Origin: SUG1106 sp964651095
GTDB lineage: Bacteria; Bacillota; Clostridia; Peptostreptococcales; Anaerovoracaceae
DNA length: 60,461 nucleotides
Assembly (NCBI GenBank): GCA_964651095.1
Contig: CAZYWO010000001.1
Coordinates: forward strand, 1-60,461
Reading direction: 5' to 3'
Positions 1 to 8,241 of the stretch are shown here, one piece after another (position 1 is the stretch's first letter; each line of letters starts with the position of its first letter). A model generated the notes under the pieces. It worked only from the letters and a program-made list of their open reading frames with translations. It did not search any database and was not told the origin of the DNA. A program made the translations under genes and the position numbers.

Positions 1-193
1 TAATGTCAATATTTTCCATAAAAAAATAAATATTTTATAAAATTTTTTTGAAAAAACTGCATAAAGCATGCCTATACATTATCTGTTACCATGGAATATC
101 AATATAATACGTATCACATAATAAATACAGAACTCAAGTAGCCGAACCATGTCCATAATACTATTCTTATTTCAGCTATAATATAGTCCCTTA
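1..193. other. AT-rich left end without a recognisable gene
   Basis: Nothing coding is visible. The first 60 bases are almost pure A/T with runs of A and T; the rest is mixed sequence downstream of the last minus-strand gene. If the window is a whole integrated element this is where the distal attachment site could lie, but I found no convincing direct repeat with the right end next to the integrase. It could also be a replication-related AT-rich stretch, given the neighbouring helix-turn-helix gene. Both readings are inference. Confidence 0.3.
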
Positions 194-904
194 CTAAGTA
201 TAGTTCCTTTCCGGCCCATATTTACGCATGGTCCCGGTCCAGATATAAGCATGGGGAGGAATCGAAGAAAGACTGAAATTTTTAAAAAGGGTGGCGAGTT
301 CATCAAAGGAGACAGACACAGCAGTAAGACGTACTGTTCCCTCCGGTGTTACAAAATCTATATTCAAAATATAGCAAAGAGTGGCATTTCCGCCATTGTC
401 ACGGCTGCGCCGTGCCGTGCGTATAAACAATGCGGACATAAGCTCCTTTATGGCAGCTCTCAGGCTTGTAACGCACATGCCCGTAAGCTTCGCCATGAGC
501 TTTTGAGGCGGACAGCAATAGTGTTTTTCACCCTTTATATGTACAAGGACTATGAGGGTAAGTATTGCGTTCCCTGACAGGGGATTGTCAAACAGGCTTA
601 AAGGCACGCAAATAAAGCTGTTTTTGTGAACAGCCGAGGTAACAAATAGATTTGTTGTCTGTGATCCGTTAGGGCGCTTGCGTGATATACGCTTTAAATA
701 ACCGTGCTCGATGAGCTCATTTGCAGCACGCTTATAGGACGTAAGGCTCATAAAACCCAATGCGGCCAATTTAGTGCGTCCCGGATAGCATTCTCCCTTT
801 CGATTGCTGAAACGGCGAATGGCACAGTATAAAAGCTTGGCAAAACGGCTCAGATGTTCATCGGCAATTACATCTGAAGCCACAGTAAAGTATCTGTGTT
901 TCAT
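194..904 (-). CDS. Helix-turn-helix protein, possible replication or regulatory protein
   Basis: A 236-residue cytosolic protein. Residues about 20-90 read as a winged helix-turn-helix of the HTH_36 type often found in Firmicutes mobile elements and plasmid initiators: a helix-rich start, the motif CYPGRTKLAALGFMS, then KRAANELIEHGYLKRI as the recognition helix and wing. A second winged-helix-like segment follows at about 130-165 (QKLMAKLTGMCVTSLRAAIKEL). The ATG has a good AAGGAG site six bases upstream. It is the last gene of the minus-strand array and lies at the opposite end from the integrase. A role in replication or copy control is only inferred from the position and fold; a transcription regulator is equally possible. 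Confidence 0.7.
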   Translation of the reverse strand: MKHRYFTVASDVIADEHLSRFAKLLYCAIRRFSNRKGECYPGRTKLAALGFMSLTSYKRAANELIEHGYLKRISRKRPNGSQTTNLFVTSAVHKNSFICVPLSLFDNPLSGNAILTLIVLVHIKGEKHYCCPPQKLMAKLTGMCVTSLRAAIKELMSALFIRTARRSRDNGGNATLCYILNIDFVTPEGTVRLTAVSVSFDELATLFKNFSLSSIPPHAYIWTGTMRKYGPERNYT

Positions 905-928
905 ACTTTTCTCCTTATCTGATTTTCC

Positions 929-1147
929 TTATTTCCCGGCCAAAAAATCTTTGGCGTTCTCTACATTTTCAAAACAATTTTTTTCGCCATAAATATAGAA
1001 TATGATATCTAAAAGTTCTTGCACAGGGCAATTCTCCGGCAATATAGTTTTTAAAATCCTCTTGGCCTGACTGTTATATGGTTCTATACGCATATCCGAA
1101 ATAAATTCACACCCGGTGGCTTCTTTCAGTTGTGTAAACAAGTCCAT
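929..1147 (-). CDS. Small hypothetical protein
   Basis: A 72-residue, mildly acidic soluble protein that I do not recognise. It lies between the terminator-like hairpin behind virB4 and the helix-turn-helix gene, 24 bases upstream of the latter, so the two may form one small unit. The ribosome binding site is weak (a GGCGGTG-like stretch), and no signal peptide or membrane segment is visible. It may be a partner of the downstream DNA-binding protein, but nothing in the sequence proves it. Confidence 0.5.
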   Translation of the reverse strand: MDLFTQLKEATGCEFISDMRIEPYNSQAKRILKTILPENCPVQELLDIIFYIYGEKNCFENVENAKDFLAGK

Positions 1148-1167
1148 TTTTATGCACCGCCAATAAA

Positions 1168-1199
1168 GGCGGAGAGCAGGAACATTCCCGCTCTCCGCC
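1168..1199 (-). terminator. Terminator-like hairpin after virB4
   Basis: A perfect 10-base-pair inverted repeat (GGCGGAGAGC and GCTCTCCGCC, 12-base loop) starts 11 bases past the virB4 stop codon. On the minus strand it is followed by TTTATT, a short U-rich stretch, so it probably ends the conjugation operon. Confidence 0.65.
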
Positions 1200-1209
1200 C
1201 GATTATTTT

Positions 1210-2970
1210 TTATAATCCGCCACCGGTAAGAAATTCAGCCTTATATCCTAAGTCAAAGTTTACCCTGATTCGCTTGCTGCCTATGCTGACAAGACCATTG
1301 GCTTTACGTTTAGACAAAATAAAGTCCTGCTCCGCCGTGTTCAGGTTATACAGCTCCGCCAGCTCATGCTCGCTGCGTCCATCGCAGCCGAAAAATACCT
1401 TGTATGTAGCATTACCCAATATTTCCTGCCCGTAACGTTTAATTTCCGGCGACAGGAAGTCTACAACAGAATGGGATATAACCATAAGAGAAACATTGTA
1501 TTTGCGCCCTCTTTTGGCTATATTGCGCAAAAATGTAAGAGCTTGAGGGACACGCTCATCAATCATCAGATAGCTCTCATCGCAGATAATAATACATTTT
1601 TGTTCCCGGTCCTTGCTTGCCTGTTCCCATGCCCATGTAAGCACATTATAATACTGTGTTTTTTTCGTAGTATCCGACGTGTCCTGAAGGTTATGGGTGT
1701 TGAGGCATATAATCTGATTGTCGCTCTGAATGTTTGTGTGTCCGTTCCATAAGAACTTATCTGCACCTTCCGCTATGCCTTTCAGCTTATTCGCAAGAGA
1801 TTTGCTTAACGGGTCGCCCAACTCTACGAGATGGGAGTAAACATCACCCATTATGGGAAAGTCCGTATTCTTCAAAAGTGACGCATCTGTATTGAAGTCT
1901 ATGCCGAAGCTGTTGTAAACCTCTATGACAGCGTTGTTAAGCGCCGCCTTTTCATCAGAAGAAAGGTCTGTAAGGTACATATCAAAAAAGCACTCCACGT
2001 TCTTAAGGTGGAGCGCAAGGTCGCTGAGTCCTTCGTCCTCATCGTCCTTTGGATAATGTTTAACCTGAAGGGGATTGATTTTTCCCTTTTCGCTTCCGCC
2101 GCAGTTTATGATATCGCCGCCCAAGCGTTTAACCATATCAACATATTCCTTCTCCGGATCTATGATAATAATACGGGCATTGGATAAAGCAAACTCCTCC
2201 GTTATAACATGCTTGACAAGGAATGATTTTCCCTGTCCGGGCTCACCCAAAACTATCCAGTTTGAATTTGTGCGGTCGCCTTTTCTTTTCCACATATCCA
2301 AAAAGATAACGCCGCCTTGAGCGTCCCTGCCGAAGTAGAATCCCTTATTATCAGAAAAATCCACGGCAGACCAAGGCTCACCGTGGACGAATGTACTAAG
2401 GGGCATAATGCTGTCGGTAATGCCGCAGATTTTAGGATTGGGAACATGGAACGGACTCATAGTTTCATAAGCCTCCATCTGAAGATTTGATAAGCAGCGC
2501 ATACCAAAACCCAAGCCGGCAATACGGCTCTCGGCTTCCTTTGTTGCCGTTGTCAGCTCTTTTTCAGACGTTCCCAACGGAAGTATTACCAGATTGAATC
2601 TGCCTATGGTTTCTCCGTCCCGGTCAACCTTACGGATTATTTCTTCTGCATTGGCAACTCCGGTTTCCGCTCTCTGCTGTTTAACGTAATCTCTTGCGGC
2701 ATATGCTTCACCACGCTGCTGAATTATATTGCGGCTTATAGCATTAAGCAGCTCTGAATCGGTATTTGGAGTGTACGTCATGCTTACAAGGGCACTGCTG
2801 AGATTGGTAAGCGATGTGAGCCAACCCATGGGAACCTCTGGAGAATACTTAATAACACCGTATGCCTTGGCAATAGTTTCACCTATGCCGAAACGGTTAC
2901 GTCCGAAGTTTATTTCTATGGGGGTTATTGCGTCAAGAATTTCTTTGTTTCCCGTATCAATTTTCTTCAT
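1210..2970 (-). CDS. virB4: VirB4-type conjugation ATPase, C-terminal (ATPase) part
   Basis: This is the energising ATPase of the type IV secretion system, acting at the inner face of the membrane. Residues about 240-248 give Walker A (GEPGQGKS), followed by the DPEKEY stretch, and residues about 460-470 give Walker B (IIICDESYLM). The later motif ISHSVVDFLSPE is the usual VirB4/TraC segment. At 586 residues it is shorter than full-length VirB4 (about 800), because the N-terminal domain is carried by the upstream 212-residue ORF, with which it overlaps by 14 bases. A strong AAAGGAGG site lies 12 bases before the ATG, so the split looks like normal translational coupling rather than a recent frameshift. 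It is the last gene of the conjugation operon and is followed by a terminator-like hairpin. Confidence 0.88.
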   Translation of the reverse strand: MKKIDTGNKEILDAITPIEINFGRNRFGIGETIAKAYGVIKYSPEVPMGWLTSLTNLSSALVSMTYTPNTDSELLNAISRNIIQQRGEAYAARDYVKQQRAETGVANAEEIIRKVDRDGETIGRFNLVILPLGTSEKELTTATKEAESRIAGLGFGMRCLSNLQMEAYETMSPFHVPNPKICGITDSIMPLSTFVHGEPWSAVDFSDNKGFYFGRDAQGGVIFLDMWKRKGDRTNSNWIVLGEPGQGKSFLVKHVITEEFALSNARIIIIDPEKEYVDMVKRLGGDIINCGGSEKGKINPLQVKHYPKDDEDEGLSDLALHLKNVECFFDMYLTDLSSDEKAALNNAVIEVYNSFGIDFNTDASLLKNTDFPIMGDVYSHLVELGDPLSKSLANKLKGIAEGADKFLWNGHTNIQSDNQIICLNTHNLQDTSDTTKKTQYYNVLTWAWEQASKDREQKCIIICDESYLMIDERVPQALTFLRNIAKRGRKYNVSLMVISHSVVDFLSPEIKRYGQEILGNATYKVFFGCDGRSEHELAELYNLNTAEQDFILSKRKANGLVSIGSKRIRVNFDLGYKAEFLTGGGL

Positions 2971-3595
2971 TTTCGTACATTACCTCCTTTACCAAGGTGA
3001 CAAGTGATTTTCCTACGCTAAGCTGTTCTGAAAAAGAAACGGGATTCGTAAACAAATTGCAGAGCTGCAAAATGTCCATGCCCGTACAAATAGCAGCTTC
3101 CATCCCGGCATTTTCAAAAATATTTTTTAATTCATGAAGCCGCTCCGGCAGCTTTCCTGATTGATTGCTCGGTTCCCAGATGCAGATATAGTAAAGAAAG
3201 CTTACACTTTTATTGCTTGTGGCAATTTGGTCAAGCTTGGCTATATTTGCATCGATTATTCTATTTTTAGGGCTGCTCATGTTGTCAAAATTTTTCATGG
3301 AGGCATAATGCTGAATGTGAGCGCTTACATCAATGGGCATCTGAAGCTTCAATACCTTAAACGGCTTGTTTATGGCTTTGAGTTGATTTATCAAAGCCTG
3401 CCCTTTTATGAATTGCTCCTTTTCAGTCATAAGCTCACGGCAAAAAGGGGAGACATTTATATAACCAAAAGCATATCCGTCTTTTGTTGTCAATATCTGC
3501 CCGTCGATGTCCTGTACATTTATAAACTCCTGAGCAGTTTTTTCACCTGCCGTAATTTCTTTTTTCCCTTTGTCGGGCAATTTCAATTTGTTCAC
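2957..3595 (-). CDS. VirB4 N-terminal part
   Basis: A 212-residue cytosolic protein that corresponds to the N-terminal domain of VirB4/TraC-like proteins: the segment about residues 40-110 (DGYAFGYINVSP, then a helical stretch and LKLQMPIDVSAHI) is the usual start of such ATPases, and it stops just where the C-terminal ORF begins. It overlaps PrgI upstream by 53 bases and the ATPase ORF downstream by 14 bases, so all three are surely translated from one message. It presumably associates with the ATPase part to rebuild a full VirB4. No nucleotide-binding motif is present here, as expected for this domain. Confidence 0.72.
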   Translation of the reverse strand: MNKLKLPDKGKKEITAGEKTAQEFINVQDIDGQILTTKDGYAFGYINVSPFCRELMTEKEQFIKGQALINQLKAINKPFKVLKLQMPIDVSAHIQHYASMKNFDNMSSPKNRIIDANIAKLDQIATSNKSVSFLYYICIWEPSNQSGKLPERLHELKNIFENAGMEAAICTGMDILQLCNLFTNPVSFSEQLSVGKSLVTLVKEVMYENEEN

Positions 3596-3917
3596 GTTCT
3601 TCCTCCTTTATTTCCTTATTGTAGATATAACGTTTTTGTCTTTTGTTGAATATAATAATATTTCTTACATAGTCAACAACATTTTGATTTGTTCTGTCCC
3701 GCATAAAAATAAATACAGCTGCCGCAAAGATAACTATTGTTCCCAGGGCAAAAAATCCAAAGCTTTTACCCATTAATGCCTTATAAAGGTAAAGAATCCC
3801 CGCAGCCGGCCCGGTCACAAGCAGAGCTGATATCAGCTCTGCCGTACCGAAACCGTCGTATATTTCCACTTTTGTTTTTACGTTGACGGGAATATACAGC
3901 TTTTTGTTTTCACTCAT
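3543..3917 (-). CDS. PrgI-like membrane protein of the type IV secretion system
   Basis: A 124-residue protein with two hydrophobic segments (about residues 28-48 and 53-72) after a short polar start (IPVNVKTKVEIYDGFG), then a basic, acidic cytosolic tail. This is the arrangement of PrgI/VirB3-like proteins that sit directly before VirB4 in Gram-positive conjugation operons. The start codon overlaps the stop of the preceding gene (TAATG) and the end overlaps the VirB4 N-terminal ORF, so it is part of the same translationally coupled run. The assignment rests on topology and position more than on motif identity. Confidence 0.7.
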   Translation of the reverse strand: MSENKKLYIPVNVKTKVEIYDGFGTAELISALLVTGPAAGILYLYKALMGKSFGFFALGTIVIFAAAVFIFMRDRTNQNVVDYVRNIIIFNKRQKRYIYNKEIKEEEREQIEIARQREKRNYGR

Positions 3918-4129
3918 TATGTATACGCTCCTGTCACTATAAATTGAATTTGTATTATACTTTCAGCTATTGCAAGCCAAATAAGGGATGTTTTAATCTG
4001 CTTTTTATTTTCTGCCAGATCTTCTTCTGCACCGATGGCGATTTTTATAAAGCATATTAAAACTCTGAGTCCCAATCCCGCTCTTGTAACTAAGATTAAA
4101 GCATTGCGCAGTTCCAATAATTTATCCAT
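3917..4129 (-). CDS. Small two-segment membrane protein of the conjugation operon
   Basis: A 70-residue protein with two hydrophobic segments (about 8-30 and 47-66) separated by a charged loop (GAEEDLAENKKQIK). It lies between the VirB6-like gene and prgI and shares TAATG with the latter. The size and fold suggest a VirB2-like or VirB3-like subunit, but a better VirB2 candidate with a signal peptide lies two genes upstream, so the exact role is open. Confidence 0.6.
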   Translation of the reverse strand: MDKLLELRNALILVTRAGLGLRVLICFIKIAIGAEEDLAENKKQIKTSLIWLAIAESIIQIQFIVTGAYT

Positions 4130-4138
4130 ATTAAGCTC

Positions 4139-4999
4139 CTATCTTTTCAGCATACTAAGTGCCTGCCGCCCCATATTAAGACTGTAATAAACAGACATAA
4201 GTTTTCCGCCGCCCTGCTGCGCCGGAACAATGAGCTCTGCCAGAAGCCGAGGAGTTTTTATTGCAAGCCGTATTGCAGCTATGGCCCAAATAAGATGTCC
4301 CGCAAGGAATAACAGCATAGAAAATTTAAAGAGAAACGCCTGTACAATTACCGTGGTTACAGCTTGGAACAGTTTTGCAAGATACCCTGTCCATACTCCG
4401 CCGTTGCTGTCTATCATTCCCACGCAGGCGAGAGGCACACCCATACGGACTATGAATATTTCCATACCCCTCATCAAAAATTGAAGATATAGCTGAACAA
4501 AGGATATCAAATAAACTATTGCAAATATCACCGTTATTATGCCGCCCGTTGTAAGTAAGCCTGCCGTAAAAATGCCTTCCGATCCGAGAGATGTGCCGAA
4601 TTTGGCGGCAGAAAGCACCTCTGAAATCATACTTTCCACTACCTCGGCAATCCAATCGTAAACCGAAGGGAAGCATAAAGCAACAGCCATTGCTTTCACA
4701 TAGGCGAAAAGCAAGTCCAAAGGGCTGTGATCGGGCTCCCCGGAAAAGGTGACGTAGTGGTCAAAACCTTTTTTCAGAAATTTAAGGGTAATCAGTGCTA
4801 CAGCAAACTTAGTTACAGTGCTCATTACCGAGTTTGCCGCCGAGGTGTCGAGCATAGCTCCGCTTAAATTTGCGCCGATGTATTCTTCCATTCTGAGACA
4901 TATTTGTACAAGAAATTTTGTAACAAAAAACTCAGAGAAGTACTCCATGCCCTTATTGACAATTTCAAGCAAAAAGTCATTTATAATTGATAGCATCAT
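4139..4999 (-). CDS. VirB6/TrbL-like polytopic membrane protein
   Basis: A 286-residue integral membrane protein with about five or six hydrophobic segments, a central glycine-rich hydrophobic block (GLLTTGGIITVIFAIVYLIS) and a basic C-terminus. This matches the TrbL/VirB6 class (the DUF6102-type proteins of Clostridia elements) that builds the inner-membrane channel of the transfer machine. Its place between the VirB2-like gene and PrgI/VirB4 is the canonical order. Two adjacent ATG codons start the gene, four bases after the previous stop. Confidence 0.75.
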   Translation of the reverse strand: MMLSIINDFLLEIVNKGMEYFSEFFVTKFLVQICLRMEEYIGANLSGAMLDTSAANSVMSTVTKFAVALITLKFLKKGFDHYVTFSGEPDHSPLDLLFAYVKAMAVALCFPSVYDWIAEVVESMISEVLSAAKFGTSLGSEGIFTAGLLTTGGIITVIFAIVYLISFVQLYLQFLMRGMEIFIVRMGVPLACVGMIDSNGGVWTGYLAKLFQAVTTVIVQAFLFKFSMLLFLAGHLIWAIAAIRLAIKTPRLLAELIVPAQQGGGKLMSVYYSLNMGRQALSMLKR

Positions 5000-5002
5000 T
5001 CA

Positions 5003-5350
5003 TCAAGACCCGTAATACCCGGCAACAACCGTAATAAGAGTGGTGGCGATAAGTCCGCCGACAGTGGCAATTACGCTTGTGATTATACGTGACTGCCACT
5101 TTTTCTGGTCAACATCGTCTGCCATAGACTTACGTATAAAGCAATAGCAGACAGCAGCTCCGCCGGCAATTCCGACAATTTTTTGTAATGCCGAGGATAC
5201 GTCAGTAATGAGCTGTATCGTTCCGCTTTCAAGGACACCCAAGCCGCCGGCAGCCGCAGCGGGAGCAGTGGGATCAGCAGAGGCCGCCATGAGCAAAAGC
5301 GTTGCCGACAAAGGAGCCGTAAATAGTGTTTTCTTAATTGTGTTTTTCAT
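5003..5350 (-). CDS. VirB2/TrbC-like conjugative pilin-type protein
   Basis: A 115-residue precursor: an N-terminal signal sequence (about residues 9-24), a small Ala/Pro-rich linker (ADPTAPAAAAGG), then two hydrophobic helices (about 55-72 and 87-111) separated by a charged turn (RKSMADDVDQKKWQSR). This is the two-helix hairpin form of VirB2/TrbC subunits. It follows virD4 directly and precedes the VirB6-like gene, as expected. The start has AAAGGA upstream. It probably forms the transfer channel or a short pilus. Confidence 0.72.
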   Translation of the reverse strand: MKNTIKKTLFTAPLSATLLLMAASADPTAPAAAAGGLGVLESGTIQLITDVSSALQKIVGIAGGAAVCYCFIRKSMADDVDQKKWQSRIITSVIATVGGLIATTLITVVAGYYGS

Positions 5351-5365
5351 TTTTAAAACGTCCTT

Positions 5366-6949
5366 TCAGTTAAATATATTGTTTGTCTGTACTCCACCAT
5401 ACATCTGCCTGCGGGGCGGAGACTTCTTGTACTTATCCCATATGCCCCATACCTGAATTTCAATTTTATCGGTATTTTCCGGCCTGTCATTATCCGTTTT
5501 CTCACGGAGGGCACGGTTAAATTCCTTGTCTCCAAGACCGAGAATTTTGTTGAATTCCGTTTTACTCAAATCGGGGGCATTCATAATGGCGGGGTAAGAA
5601 TCACTGAGAACAAGCATATAAGGCCGGGCTATTCTTCCAACCTCATCCGGTGTTAAAAGGTCCCGTGCGATGAGCTGCATACTTGCGCTTGAATTTGCCG
5701 GCGCTATAAGCCCCGTAGATGCACTTGCACTGAGACTTTGTGATGAACAGGTATATTTTCCGCACCGAGCTGAAATTTGTTTATGTGTTTCTTCATCAGA
5801 AGAAAGATAAATCCATATCACACAGTTTGTAAACACTGTCTGAGCTGTATTTTTTCCATAGGTTTCTTCCACTTGGCTCATTGACTGAATAAACAGATTG
5901 AAACGTATGCCACGGCCTCCGCCAACGGTCAGCTTAGACGCAAATGAGGGGATCTTTGTAAAGTTGCCGAACTCATCGAGAATGAAGTTGCAGCGTATTT
6001 TAAGCCTGCCGCCACGCTTGTCTGCCACTTCTACAAGCTTACAGTAAAGACTGTCTACAAACATTGATGCTATGCTGTAATATGTCTCTTTTTCATCCGG
6101 CAGAATAATAAAAAGTGCCGTTTTCTTTTCAGGAATATCTGAAAAAGAAAAGTCGCTGCTTGAGGTTATATTGTAGATGTAACTGTCCACAAACAGTCTT
6201 AGTGATGCCAAAGCTGATGCGTAAAAGCTGCCTCGTGTTTTGGAGGGAGCAACCATTGCGGCCGCAAGCAGACTTTTTGCCGGGTGATTGTAGTCGATTT
6301 CTGTCAGGTATTCGTCCAGTGGCATTTTATCGCCTATTTTACACATTTCAGCAATAAAAAGGTAAACATTTGTAAGATTTTGAAACTGAGGCTTTTCCTT
6401 GTTATCATAAACCACAGCCATAATGGTTGATGCCAAAACAGCTTTTTCGCCCTCCGTCCATATCTTTTCCCCGGTATGCTCCTTTACATTACCGCTGAGA
6501 CTTTCCGCCATGTCCAACGCCAGTTTCTGGGCCTTGGATAAATCATCGTTGTTGACCTCATTTATGATTTCCTGAAGCAGGTTATAGCGTTTGCTTTTCT
6601 TTGGGCTGCGAAAATCCATATCAATAACGTTATACCCCTGTTTTTTAAGATAATTAGAGGTATAAGCAAAAAGCTCGCCCTTGGGGTCGGATATTATCAT
6701 GCTTTCTCCGGACATTGCTAAGGTGCAAATGGACGGAAGTACAACGCTGCGTGATTTGCCGCTGCGAGTGGCGCCGATACAAAGGGTATGTATATCATCA
6801 TTTACAAAATATGTTTTGGTACCGTTATGTCCGGGCTCCATTCCAACCACAATTCCGCCGCCGTTAGAAAACGGTGATTTCTGTTGTTTCTTCGAGTTTA
6901 TCAATGACTGACTGATATTCTTCACGTCCTTTCTCTGCTTTTTCTTCAT
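5366..6949 (-). CDS. virD4: VirD4/TraG coupling protein, ATPase domain only
   Basis: The coupling ATPase hands DNA and relaxase to the secretion channel. Visible motifs: GGIVVGM, Walker A GATRSGKS (about residue 60), SDPKGELF, YNLLQEIINEV, the APSKTRGSFY segment, Walker B FILDEFGNF (about residue 325), LTVGGGRGIRFNLFIQS and the closing LLTPDEV and VWGIWDKY. I place the start at the ATG at 6949, five codons after AAAGGA, rather than the upstream TTG at 6973. The N-terminal transmembrane anchor that this family always has is missing: the protein begins with a basic linker. That anchor is encoded separately at 27883-28254. The gene overlaps the SurA-like gene by 86 bases. Confidence 0.9.
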   Translation of the reverse strand: MKKKQRKDVKNISQSLINSKKQQKSPFSNGGGIVVGMEPGHNGTKTYFVNDDIHTLCIGATRSGKSRSVVLPSICTLAMSGESMIISDPKGELFAYTSNYLKKQGYNVIDMDFRSPKKSKRYNLLQEIINEVNNDDLSKAQKLALDMAESLSGNVKEHTGEKIWTEGEKAVLASTIMAVVYDNKEKPQFQNLTNVYLFIAEMCKIGDKMPLDEYLTEIDYNHPAKSLLAAAMVAPSKTRGSFYASALASLRLFVDSYIYNITSSSDFSFSDIPEKKTALFIILPDEKETYYSIASMFVDSLYCKLVEVADKRGGRLKIRCNFILDEFGNFTKIPSFASKLTVGGGRGIRFNLFIQSMSQVEETYGKNTAQTVFTNCVIWIYLSSDEETHKQISARCGKYTCSSQSLSASASTGLIAPANSSASMQLIARDLLTPDEVGRIARPYMLVLSDSYPAIMNAPDLSKTEFNKILGLGDKEFNRALREKTDNDRPENTDKIEIQVWGIWDKYKKSPPRRQMYGGVQTNNIFN

Positions 6950-7367
6950 CTGTTCCTTTAGCCTTTTGAGCAAAACTGTCTATGGCTTTTTGCTGTAAAA
7001 TTGCCTTTTTAATGGAAAGCCTATATGTATCAATATTATCAGGGGTGTCAAGCATAATCTTTTCCATTTCAGCTATTCCACCATACTTTTCGGCTTCCCT
7101 CTTAAGGGCGGCTTCCACCTCATCATCTGTAACACTGATTCCCAGCTTTTCCATTTCAGCAAAAAACACCATATCTTTTGCGGTTTGCTTGACAGCATTG
7201 CCTTTGCGTGCATCAAGCCTCATGGAGATGTCATATTGTCTGATTTTGGCACCGTTTACTATACCTACGACTTTGATTTCGTAGGCGTAGACAAAGGCTC
7301 CGGCACATAACGCCGCACCCAACAGGAATGACGGAACATATTTAAAAAAGCATTTTATTTTTTCCAC
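6864..7367 (-). CDS. Membrane-anchored SurA/PrsA N-terminal-like chaperone without PPIase domain
   Basis: A 167-residue protein with an N-terminal hydrophobic anchor or signal (about 10-30) and then a helical chaperone-like domain (VNGAKIRQYDISMRLDARKG, then GISVTDDEVEAALKREAEKYG) that resembles the SurA N-terminal fold of SurA/PrsA/trigger-factor-like proteins. No parvulin domain follows, so only the substrate-binding part is present. It starts with GTG one base after the pilD stop and has GGAG upstream. Its place between prepilin peptidase and virD4 suggests it helps fold exported subunits of the pilus or of the transfer machine. This is inference from the fold. Confidence 0.65.
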   Translation of the reverse strand: MEKIKCFFKYVPSFLLGAALCAGAFVYAYEIKVVGIVNGAKIRQYDISMRLDARKGNAVKQTAKDMVFFAEMEKLGISVTDDEVEAALKREAEKYGGIAEMEKIMLDTPDNIDTYRLSIKKAILQQKAIDSFAQKAKGTDEEKAEKGREEYQSVIDKLEETTEITVF

Positions 7368-7368
7368 G

Positions 7369-8154
7369 TCATAATCTCCTTTCCCAAAAAAATTGTATGC
7401 TGCCCAACGATAAAAGCAGCAGATAACCTAAATAGAAAAACGGAACAACCGCAACGGCGGTTTTCCCTTTTCTTGCAAGCATCAATATAATGGCAGCAAT
7501 ACCGGCGCAAACAGCCGAATAAAACAGGATACTTAAAAATCCGTTTATATTCATATATCCGCCAGCAAAAAACAACAGCAAAAGGCACTGTATATCCCCG
7601 TTCCCAACTACGGAATCACGGTTGAACCTCTCTGCCACAATAGATAATGTAATCGCAGCGACAGAAATAATAGCATAGGCTTTAACTGACGGCAGATTGA
7701 TGTGGGAATATATTTGTATAACTGCAATAGCAATTATCGCAATATAGCCTGATATTCCTTCAATGCAGTGAGATATGAAATCCGTCGTTGCCGCAAAGCT
7801 AAGGTAAATCACAGCAATTGTTGCAACAAGAACATCACACGGGTTTGAAAGAAAGAATTTATAAGAGTATATCCCCAAAATTATCCAACCGATACCACAC
7901 ATCAGCTCACACAAAAAAGGTTTTATCGGGATTTTTGCTTTGCAGCTGCGGCACTTGCCGCCTTGGAGCAGATAGCTGAAAACAGGAATCAATTCGTACC
8001 ACTTAAGTGTTTTTCCGCAAGTGTCGCATTGGCTGCGACCGCTCCACCATTTACGGGTTTCATGGGCCTCAAGCCCCCACCGAACACCAATGACAGAAAA
8101 AAAGGAGCCTAAACACAGCCCCAAAATCAAATAGAGTATGACCATTGATACCAA
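7369..8154 (-). CDS. pilD: Prepilin peptidase (type 4 prepilin leader peptidase, A24 family)
   Basis: An aspartic membrane protease that cuts the leader of type IV prepilins and N-methylates the new end. Evidence: 261 residues, several membrane segments, a cytosolic zinc-type loop with two CxxC pairs (C43/C46, C68/C71), and the two catalytic aspartates D125 (TTDF) and D187 in the G-N-G-D motif. The start may be TTG at 8154 or ATG at 8145. It is the only such peptidase in the window, so it probably serves both the PilA-type prepilins and perhaps the Tad-like pseudopilins. It sits at the end of the secreted-protein run and directly before the conjugation genes. Confidence 0.9.
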   Translation of the reverse strand: MVSMVILYLILGLCLGSFFSVIGVRWGLEAHETRKWWSGRSQCDTCGKTLKWYELIPVFSYLLQGGKCRSCKAKIPIKPFLCELMCGIGWIILGIYSYKFFLSNPCDVLVATIAVIYLSFAATTDFISHCIEGISGYIAIIAIAVIQIYSHINLPSVKAYAIISVAAITLSIVAERFNRDSVVGNGDIQCLLLLFFAGGYMNINGFLSILFYSAVCAGIAAIILMLARKGKTAVAVVPFFYLGYLLLLSLGSIQFFWERRL

Positions 8155-8177
8155 TATATCACCGCCTTAAAATAATT

Positions 8178-8205
8178 GCCGGCACACATTTTACTGTGAG
8201 CCGGC
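8178..8205 (-). terminator. Hairpin between LRR gene and pilD
   Basis: GCCGGC repeats as a palindrome arm on both sides with an inner CAC/GTG pair, about 37 bases past the stop of the leucine-rich-repeat gene. On the minus strand it is followed by AATTATTTTAA. It may be a weak terminator or an attenuator ahead of pilD. Confidence 0.5.
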
Positions 8206-8241
8206 ATTCAATAAAGGTTAAATCCCCGTTTAGAAATAATA

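Noticed and set aside
251..577. Open frames on the plus strand across the window
   Set aside because: All overlap better minus-strand genes, lack ribosome sites and code for low-quality, Cys- or Leu-rich shadow peptides.
2957..2970. A frameshift in virB4
   Set aside because: The second ORF has a strong ribosome site and the overlap is short and clean, so a natural split is more likely.
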